A DNA stretch of 5,813 nucleotides from Synergistaceae bacterium (GTDB taxonomy: Bacteria; Synergistota; Synergistia; Synergistales; Aminobacteriaceae): contig JAITPZ010000293.1 of assembly GCA_031289165.1 (NCBI GenBank), forward strand, positions 1 to 5,813, read 5' to 3'. The notes beneath the pieces are model-generated. The model was not told the DNA's origin and searched no databases. It saw only the letters and a list, made by a program, of their open reading frames with translations. Positions 1 to 4,070 of this stretch are shown in pieces (positions within the stretch are counted from its first letter, which is position 1; each line of letters begins with the position of its first letter). The position numbers were made by a program, and so were the translations under genes.

Positions 1-41
1 ATCCGCAGAAGTGTGAATTACGCGGTCAGCAAATTGCCAAT

Positions 42-515
42 TTAAAGAGCGTTTTTGCTGAACTGATCGCGAATACCTTTTACTGCCGCAGCCAGTGCTT
101 CCGGATCCAAAACCATCTCCATCATACTGATCTGCTCCTCCCAGGCGGTGGGGTCGCATTCGTCGCGTACTGCCTGATCAAAAACGTGATATACGGGGAG
201 TCCCAACGGGACTCCGGCGAGCGGGCCTGCGTAGGTCGGATCACCGTTGCTCACGGTCTCGGCGTAAATCTCCGCGCCCTCGGCGTCGGAGGAACCAAGA
301 ATCACGATGCAATCGGTACCGAACTTCTCAGCGGCGTCCTTGATGCGCTGCTGATTTTGCAGGTCCATCGCCCCTGCGGCGGTTCAGACAAAACACTCAG
401 TGACCGAAAAAAGAACTTCGGCGCCACTGTCCTTCAAACATGCCTCCATGGCCGGCCCGGGAACGCCATCGCGCTCTCCGAGGAGCAACAGCTTCTTACC
501 CGCCAGTTTCCCCAT
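42..515 (-). CDS. grdA: Glycine/sarcosine/betaine reductase complex selenoprotein A (GrdA)
   Basis: GrdA is the small selenoprotein of glycine reductase. Its selenol takes the carboxymethyl group from the pyruvoyl-containing protein B, and protein C then releases it as acetyl phosphate; thioredoxin re-reduces GrdA. The frame reads 157 residues from ATG at 515-513 to TAA at 44-42, with one in-frame UGA at 386-384. Read as selenocysteine it gives the family's redox motif C41-F-V-U44-T-A-A-G-A-M-D-L, with Sec at residue 44. The N-terminus has GKKLLLLGERDGVPGPAMEAC and the C-terminal part has AGPLAGVPLGLPVYH and EEQISMMEMVLD, all GrdA-like. AGGAGG at 530-525 lies 9 bases before the ATG and fixes the start. 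A caller that treats UGA as stop would begin at Met50 (368) and lose the active site. It lies 59 bases after grdE in the same transcript. Family assignment is very secure; selenocysteine insertion is inferred from the conserved motif. Confidence 0.96.
359..386 (-). promoter_or_regulatory. Sec UGA codon with candidate SECIS hairpin in grdA
   Basis: The UGA at 386-384 is followed after six bases by a perfect 5-bp stem, GCAGG (377-373) with CCUGC (363-359), closing a 9-base G-rich loop. Bacterial SECIS elements are hairpins just downstream of the UGA, inside the coding region, and bind SelB. The UGA-to-loop distance here (11 bases) is shorter than in well-studied bacterial SECIS elements. The real element could therefore use another fold, for example CUGC/GCAG a little further downstream. 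The recoding itself is much surer than this particular hairpin. Confidence 0.45.
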
Positions 516-561
516 GTCTGAACACCTCCTTCGAATTTTATAAAAGCCTGAATTAAAATAG

Positions 562-578
562 CTGAAAACAGGTTTCAG
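562..578 (-). other. Hairpin at the grdE stop codon, grdE-grdA junction
   Basis: CTGAAA (minus strand, 578-573) and TTTCAG (567-562) form a perfect 6-bp stem with a 5-base loop. The stem covers the grdE stop codon TGA (577-575). On the minus strand it is followed by an AT-rich stretch (CTATTTTAATTC), so it could act as a weak terminator or as an mRNA processing or stability element setting grdA levels relative to grdE. The stem is AT-rich and the role is speculative. Confidence 0.3.
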
Positions 579-1867
579 ATGGTGCAGGCGCCCAGTTTTG
601 TGTAGCCCAGTTCGCTGGTGGCACCCGTAATGGCCTGGAGTTCGACGGTGATCGTGCCGTCGGCGGCAAGGGAACCCTGCCAGCCTCCCGCGATGACGTT
701 GGCCTCGTCCGGAAAGCCCAGGACCTTTTTCATCGGGGGCAGAACGATGACCTCGTTGGCGTTCCCCGCAGTGACGCAGGCGTTGCCCTCGACGCAGGAA
801 TCCGCCAGAGACTGGCTCGCTCCGTCCTGTCCGGCATACTCGTCGGTCAGAAGCGCCGTTTTGATGCCAAGCCGCTCGGCCTTCCAGCAGTTCATGATCA
901 GGTCAGCGTCGGGGTTGCCGAAGCCCTCCTCGGTGATGACGAGGCCCTCCAGCCCCAGCATGGCGGCCAGTTTCGTCGCGTACCCGGAGCTGCGGCGCTT
1001 GTCGGCCAGGGTGACGTTCTCGTTCGTGACGATGCAGGTCACGAAGTTGAAATCTTTTCCGTGGCGCTTCAGCATGTCGGCGATGACGGGGTTGTTCTGG
1101 TGAACGTAGGTGCTGTTCTTGTCGCAGGCCGAAACGCAGTTGCCCGAAACGATGGCGCCGTCCATAACTTCGAGCGGCGACAGCACGGTCGGCAGAATCT
1201 TCTTCACGTCCACGCCGTAAAGATACGTGTCGTGCAGCAGTCCCTGGGTCTGGAGCATATAGAGATACCCCACCTTCGGCAGCTCGGGACAGGCCCCCAT
1301 GGCCTCCCTGATGTTGCCGTGCTCGAACGCGTCGACCCGGTCGGCCTTCGCCTCGGCGCAGCAGCGCGCCAGGTAGGCGGCCGCTTTCAGTCCGGCCATG
1401 CGGCAGGCGGCCTCGTAGTCGTGCTTGTCCATTTTGGGGTCTGCCGGCTCAAGCAGCAGCACGACGTTGCAGGTCTTCGAGTAGGGCGTGTAGTCGGCGC
1501 CGGGGCCGGACATGTCGATTATGCCCTCCTGAAAGCGGACGATCTTTCCCGCGGTAACGACGGCGGCGCCGGACAGAACCAGAGTTTTTCCCTCGCCGAC
1601 GGGGTCCACGTCGGAAAGCATTCCGGGGAAAATCTGCCCGTTGCCCTCGATTTTCCAGCGGGGCTCGATGACGTCCTTCACCGGGACGATACGAATGCTG
1701 TCCCCCGGCATGGCCACGTCAATATCGAGGTTTTTGCCCAGAAGCTCGTCCTCCGAGATCAGGGCAAGCAGCTCTTTTTTGTTGACGGTAAGAATCCCGT
1801 CCCGGACGCCGGTTTTGTCGCCAAAAACCAGTTTGTTTACAAACACTCTGTGGAGCTCAAGTCTCAA
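575..1867 (-). CDS. grdE: Glycine reductase component B, alpha/beta proprotein (GrdE)
   Basis: GrdE is the proprotein of substrate-specific protein B. Autocatalytic cleavage makes two subunits, one with an N-terminal pyruvoyl group that binds the glycine amino group as a Schiff base; GrdB is the selenoprotein partner. The 430-residue product has the usual length. The predicted cleavage site is N243-C244 within SGNCVSACDKNSTYVHQNNP (241-260), very close to the Cys242 I recall for Clostridium sticklandii GrdE. The N-terminus MRLELHRVFVNKLVFGDKT and the C-terminus ITGATSELGYTKLGACTI are typical of the family. The start is a TTG (1867-1865), supported by AGGAGG at 1880-1875 with 7-base spacing and by no nearer ATG or GTG. 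Sarcosine and betaine paralogues (GrdG, GrdI) share the fold; the adjacent grdX and grdA and the glycine riboswitch favour the glycine-specific GrdE. Confidence 0.94.
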   Translation of the reverse strand: MRLELHRVFVNKLVFGDKTGVRDGILTVNKKELLALISEDELLGKNLDIDVAMPGDSIRIVPVKDVIEPRWKIEGNGQIFPGMLSDVDPVGEGKTLVLSGAAVVTAGKIVRFQEGIIDMSGPGADYTPYSKTCNVVLLLEPADPKMDKHDYEAACRMAGLKAAAYLARCCAEAKADRVDAFEHGNIREAMGACPELPKVGYLYMLQTQGLLHDTYLYGVDVKKILPTVLSPLEVMDGAIVSGNCVSACDKNSTYVHQNNPVIADMLKRHGKDFNFVTCIVTNENVTLADKRRSSGYATKLAAMLGLEGLVITEEGFGNPDADLIMNCWKAERLGIKTALLTDEYAGQDGASQSLADSCVEGNACVTAGNANEVIVLPPMKKVLGFPDEANVIAGGWQGSLAADGTITVELQAITGATSELGYTKLGACTI

Positions 1868-1893
1868 TACTGTCCCTCCTTTCGCAATTCACG

Positions 1894-1908
1894 TCGCGGT
1901 TCACGCGA
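1894..1908 (-). other. Intercistronic hairpin upstream of grdE
   Basis: In the 89-base gap between trxA and grdE, the minus strand contains TCGCG-TGAAC-CGCGA, a perfect 5-bp GC-rich stem with a 5-base loop, 13 bases upstream of the grdE AGGAGG. GCAA/TTGC flanking it could extend the structure. There is no U-tract, so it is not a terminator; it may stabilise the downstream mRNA or may be chance. Confidence 0.3.
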
Positions 1909-1956
1909 TTGCCGTTCAAAAACGCGAAATGAAACGAAGCCGGCGTATATTTACGG

Positions 1957-2277
1957 TTAGGCGATCATTTCCTCGATCTTCGCCGTGATGTTCTCGGGCG
2001 TCGCGTCCACGCCGCCAAGACGCGCCACCTCGGCGCCTCCCTTCCAGAAAAGGATCGTGGGCAGGCTCATTACCTTGAAGTTGATGGCCACGCGCTTGTT
2101 CTGCGAGGTATCGACCTTACAGAATTTTGCCTTTCCGTCGTACTTTCCGGCAAGTTCCGTGAATTTCGGCATCAGCGCCATACACGGGCCACAGGCAGGC
2201 CCCCAGAAATCGACCACCACAGGCAGGGCACTTTCCTTTACCTCGGCGTCACAGTTCTCTTTCGTCAAATCGATCAT
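1957..2277 (-). CDS. trxA: Thioredoxin of the glycine reductase operon
   Basis: A 106-residue thioredoxin, likely the electron donor that re-reduces selenoprotein A after each turnover. The core VVVDFWGPACGPC carries the redox pair C29-G-P-C32, and the cis-proline is P73 in MSLPT. The residue before the first cysteine is Ala instead of the classical Trp (ACGPC versus WCGPC). From memory, non-classical thioredoxin active sites are known from glycine-reducing anaerobes such as Eubacterium acidaminophilum. I chose ATG at 2277-2275 because the G-rich run AGGGGGTG ends 6 bases before it. An in-frame GTG at 2286-2284, adding three residues, lies inside that same binding site and is less likely. The gene sits between grdX and grdE on the same strand. 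No thioredoxin reductase gene accompanies it here. Confidence 0.95.
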   Translation of the reverse strand: MIDLTKENCDAEVKESALPVVVDFWGPACGPCMALMPKFTELAGKYDGKAKFCKVDTSQNKRVAINFKVMSLPTILFWKGGAEVARLGGVDATPENITAKIEEMIA

Positions 2278-2342
2278 TGATTTCACCCCCTTTATTGCAA
2301 ATTTAAAATCTGTTTCAAGTTCAAATCCCGGAATCGGGGCGG

Positions 2343-2765
2343 TCAGCGCAGGGCCAGATCAGGGGATAACGCGCCGTTCCGCGACAGCAGGCCGTATCGG
2401 TCGAGGCTTTCCCTCATCAGCTCGAAATCGACGAAAGCGTAGTCCTCGCACAGAGTTTCGGACAGCATACAGGGAAGCAGGAGGCGATTCTGATAGCTTC
2501 GATAGAGAAGAACGGCCTCCTCAATCATCGAAAGCGATTCGAGGTGTACGAGAGCTTCCGGGTTGTTTTGTATCAGAACGGAACGAAAAGGCTGCTGACA
2601 GGGGCGAAGATTACCGCATAAAGGATGCGTCAGCATCCTGCTTCCAAGGTGTATCGCGTCACGCACATCAATCAAAACATCCAGCGAGGACCCGTCTATG
2701 AGCCGTCCCGCTGAGATGATTCGGTAGAGAGCCGGATTATTTGTCACAACGACGCATTTTTGCAC
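2343..2765 (-). CDS. grdX: GrdX family protein, first gene of the grd operon
   Basis: GrdX is a small protein of unknown biochemical function encoded at the head of many glycine reductase operons. The 140-residue product has family-like segments: an N-terminal VVVTNNP (5-11), the block RDAIHLGSRMLTHPLCGN (35-52), and ESLSMIEEA (76-84). The start is set at GTG (2765-2763): AGGGGGG at 2780-2774 lies 8 bases before it, and VQKCVVVTNNP matches the expected beginning of the family. The frame stays open to 2990, but that extension would translate the riboswitch and is not credible; ATG at 2786 also precedes the binding site. Its ribosome binding site may be controlled by the upstream leader. No trxB gene follows, unlike several known clusters. 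Confidence 0.85.
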   Translation of the reverse strand: MQKCVVVTNNPALYRIISAGRLIDGSSLDVLIDVRDAIHLGSRMLTHPLCGNLRPCQQPFRSVLIQNNPEALVHLESLSMIEEAVLLYRSYQNRLLLPCMLSETLCEDYAFVDFELMRESLDRYGLLSRNGALSPDLALR

Positions 2766-2860
2766 CGCACGAACCCCCCTGGACATCTTCCACTCTGTTG
2801 CGGTAAACACCCATAAAACACAAATCGGGAGGTTTCCCCGCTTCAAAGGCCTGTCCGGGT
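2766..2860 (-). promoter_or_regulatory. Expression platform between glycine aptamer and grdX
   Basis: Four short segments can pair alternatively. (a) CCCG at 2859-2856, part of the riboswitch closing stem. (b) CGGGG at 2840-2836. (c) CCUCCCG at 2832-2826. (d) The grdX binding site AGGGGGG at 2780-2774. Segment b pairs with c in a hairpin (5 bp including one G-U, 2840-2826) followed by AUUUGUGUUUUAU. Segment c can also pair with d over about 7 bp (ACCUCCC with GGGGGGU, one G-U), and a can pair with b over 4 bp. The b-c hairpin could be a weak intrinsic terminator, or it could free the ribosome binding site by trapping the anti-Shine-Dalgarno segment. The complementarities are visible; the regulatory meaning is inferred. 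Confidence 0.45.
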
Positions 2861-3007
2861 ACGATTCTTTTGCCTGAGAGTTTCCGTGCGAGTCATGAAT
2901 GTCCCCCGACACTTGCCCCTTCGGCGCCTTCATTTCACGTTCGCTTTTATCGGTCGATAAAAGGTCATATTCCCCATAAACGTGAAACAAAGATCTCTCG
3001 CGTACCC
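2857..3007 (-). promoter_or_regulatory. Glycine riboswitch (single aptamer)
   Basis: The minus-strand leader contains the two conserved blocks of the gcvT-type glycine aptamer: GGCGCCGAAGGGGCAA at 2928-2913 and CUCUCAGGCAAAAGAA at 2880-2865. P1 is GAGAG (2999-2995) with CUCUC (2880-2876). The first arm is a 9-bp stem, UUUCACGUU (2987-2979) with AACGUGAAA (2941-2933), with an inner hairpin CUUUUAU/AUAAAAG (2963-2957 with 2950-2944). Outside P1, GGGUACG (3007-3001) pairs perfectly with CGUACCC (2863-2857), as expected for the leader-linker stem with kink-turn known in this class. No second complete aptamer is visible on either side, so it looks like a singlet. It lies directly upstream of grdX in a glycine catabolic operon, where glycine would be expected to turn expression on. 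Confidence 0.93.
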
Positions 3008-3033
3008 TTCTTTCAGGGCTTCTGCTGTAACCG

Positions 3034-3064
3034 ATTATAACGTATGAATCCCGGGATTCGTCAA
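3034..3064 (-). promoter_or_regulatory. Promoter of the grd operon with palindromic spacer
   Basis: On the minus strand a consensus -10 TATAAT (3039-3034) is preceded by -35 TTGACG (3064-3059), with a 19-base spacer that is longer than ideal. Transcription would start near 3027, just upstream of the riboswitch. The spacer contains the perfect 14-bp palindrome GAATCCCGGGATTC (3059-3046), overlapping the end of the -35 box, where a dimeric repressor could bind. The promoter is well supported by position; the operator is a suggestion. Confidence 0.7.
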
Positions 3065-3138
3065 GGTAAAAACACCGTACCCGTTTTCATGCCATTAAAG
3101 CAAAGGCCCGATGTGTGTGCCCCGGCGTTACGTAAAAC

Positions 3139-3164
3139 AAAAGGCCCCGACATCGGGACCTTTT
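3139..3164 (-). terminator. Intrinsic terminator of the ABM gene, possibly bidirectional
   Basis: A strong hairpin of two stacked stems: an A/T-G stem (AAAAGG with CCTTTT) and a CCCG/CGGG stem with loop ACAT, separated by one C-A mismatch. On the minus strand it lies about 75 bases after the ABM gene stop and is followed by a U-rich tail (the end of the stem plus GTTTTA). It insulates the grd promoter 75 bases further on. On the plus strand it is also followed by T-runs. Confidence 0.8.
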
Positions 3165-3180
3165 TCAGGGACCTTTTTCA
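3155..3180. repeat. Perfect tandem duplication of a 13-bp unit
   Basis: GGGACCTTTTTCA occurs twice head to tail (3155-3167 and 3168-3180) without mismatch. The first copy forms one arm of the terminator hairpin. It looks like a recent replication-slippage duplication. Confidence 0.9.
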
Positions 3181-3240
3181 AATTTTCAACAACAGAATAT
3201 TCCGAAAGGGAAATCCCGGCGACGGTTCCTTCGAAATTCG

Positions 3241-3540
3241 TCAGGCGAGCGATATTTCCTTCGCCTCGAAAATTTTAAGAATCGCGCCCTCGTCGACAAT
3301 GTCCTTCCGCGCCTCCTTAAACGTCGCCAGATGGGCACCCTTCAGGTGAGCGCGCAGGGAGTCGAGGTCCGTCCATTCCTCGATGAACTGCAGGGTAACG
3401 TCATCCTCGCTCGACAGGAAGAGCTCGTAGCGGAGGCATCCCGTTTCCTTTCGGGTCACGTCGATACAGGGTCGGGCAAGCTCTGCTATTTTGTCTCTTT
3501 TCCCCGGCTTTGCCCTGAACTTGGAGGTAACGACAATCAT
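3241..3540 (-). CDS. Putative quinol monooxygenase, ABM/YgiN-like family
   Basis: A 99-residue single-domain protein of the antibiotic biosynthesis monooxygenase (ABM) family, dimeric ferredoxin-like alpha-beta proteins. Visible family features are the N-terminal strand MIVVTSKFRAKPGK, the block RKETGCLRYEL (30-40), and QFIEEWTDLDSLRAHLKGAHL (51-71) with its HL..GAHL pattern. Members include YgiN-type quinol monooxygenases, but many have no known substrate, so no reaction is assigned; the product is probably cytoplasmic. The start is ATG at 3540-3538, with AGGA 8 bases upstream; two ATGs a few codons earlier overlap that binding site. It is followed by its own terminator, so it is not part of the grd operon. 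Confidence 0.85.
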   Translation of the reverse strand: MIVVTSKFRAKPGKRDKIAELARPCIDVTRKETGCLRYELFLSSEDDVTLQFIEEWTDLDSLRAHLKGAHLATFKEARKDIVDEGAILKIFEAKEISLA

Positions 3541-3578
3541 CACCATCATCCTTTCGCGTAAATTACGGATTTTTAACC

Positions 3579-3608
3579 ATAATAACACAGTCCGCCGCCT
3601 GGCGTCAG
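3579..3608 (-). promoter_or_regulatory. Candidate promoter for the ABM gene
   Basis: The minus strand has an extended -10, TGTTATTAT (TG at 3587-3586, TATTAT at 3584-3579), 18 bases after a weak -35 CTGACG (3608-3603). The start point would fall near 3572, leaving a short leader before the ATG at 3540. The -35 overlaps the stop codon of the doubtful upstream ORF. Confidence 0.45.
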
Positions 3609-3808
3609 CTCAACATCCGCCAGAGCCCCCACGTGATCGCCAGGCCGCACTCCAGAAGCAGGGTCAGGGTTAGTGAGAACGGGTAAAGAACGGCCTGCGC
3701 CCGCGTTGATTCATTGCGATCGAACAGGTAGACGCCCGCCAGGGCGACAAACATCGCCAGAGAAAACAGCGACGCCCTCCCGACAAAAATCGCGCCCGGG
3801 AGGGGCAG
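3605..3808 (-). CDS. Doubtful small membrane protein, no standard start codon
   Basis: The frame ending at TGA (3607-3605) encodes two strongly hydrophobic stretches, FSLAMFVALAGVYLF and AVLYPFSLTLTLLLECGLAI, joined by a polar DRNESTRAQ loop, with G/C-rich third codon positions like the genuine genes nearby. This resembles a small inner-membrane hairpin protein of no recognised family. The problem is the start. There is no in-frame ATG, GTG or TTG with a binding site: the first ATG (3754-3752) lies inside helix one and lacks one. The coordinates given begin at a CTG (3808-3806) that has AGGAGG (3822-3817) 8 bases upstream, giving 67 residues. It may use that rare start, be the tail of a gene broken upstream, or not be translated. 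Confidence 0.35.
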   Translation of the reverse strand: MPLPGAIFVGRASLFSLAMFVALAGVYLFDRNESTRAQAVLYPFSLTLTLLLECGLAITWGLWRMLS

Positions 3809-4033
3809 GGAGAGCGCCTCCTTCCAGCGGCGAGAACGGATACAGGCCCTCCTGCTTCGGTGGGACAGCTTCCGGGTGGGGGGTCCGTCAGAAAAAAAGA
3901 AAATGATCTCGATGATATCATTGACGGGATCCGGGACTTTTTCCTCGAACGACCGGCGGCCAGGAAATTCAGTATAAAAGTATAAAAAGGAACCTCTTTC
4001 GCGCTTTTTCGCAGGGACGCGTTGAAGTCGGGT
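3809..4033. other. Intergenic stretch without a confident gene
   Basis: Between the doubtful membrane ORF and the kinase promoter I see no convincing gene on either strand. The stretch holds a 10-bp palindrome ATGATATCAT (3912-3921) and a tandem 8-mer AGTATAAA-AGTATAAA (3971-3986). The latter is an A/T-rich patch with -10-like hexamers on both strands but no matching -35. It may contain divergent promoter or regulator-binding elements. Confidence 0.4.
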
Positions 4034-4039
4034 TATAAT
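4034..4039 (+). promoter_or_regulatory. Likely -10 box for the nucleoside kinase gene
   Basis: A consensus TATAAT lies 31 bases before the kinase ATG. The region 16-18 bases upstream has no good TTGACA match, so either the -35 is weak or an activator is needed. A purine-rich binding site GAGGGGGA (4058-4065) follows, 5 bases before the start codon. Confidence 0.5.
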
Positions 4040-4070
4040 AGGACACGCAGCATCATCGAGGGGGATTTTT

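Noticed and set aside
1..41. Possible start of grdB at the left edge
   Set aside because: No ribosome binding site or start codon is visible on the minus strand in these bases; grdB is expected further out but cannot be called.
1061..1960. Plus-strand open frame of 299 codons
   Set aside because: It is antisense to grdE, has low-complexity His/Val/Gly-rich content, and shows no recognisable domain.
2320..2340. tRNA T-arm-like sequence (AGTTCAAATCCCGGAATCG)
   Set aside because: It looks like a T-loop, but no acceptor, D or anticodon arms can be fitted around it; it is the short gap between trxA and grdX.
2766..2990. N-terminal extension of GrdX by 75 residues from a start at 2990
   Set aside because: The stretch is the glycine riboswitch and leader; its translation has no GrdX resemblance, and the GTG at 2765 has a well-placed ribosome binding site.
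3538..3556. CAT-rich run that reads as a histidine stretch on the plus strand
   Set aside because: It is the reverse complement of the clustered ATG codons at the start of the ABM gene, not a repeat array or metal-binding peptide.
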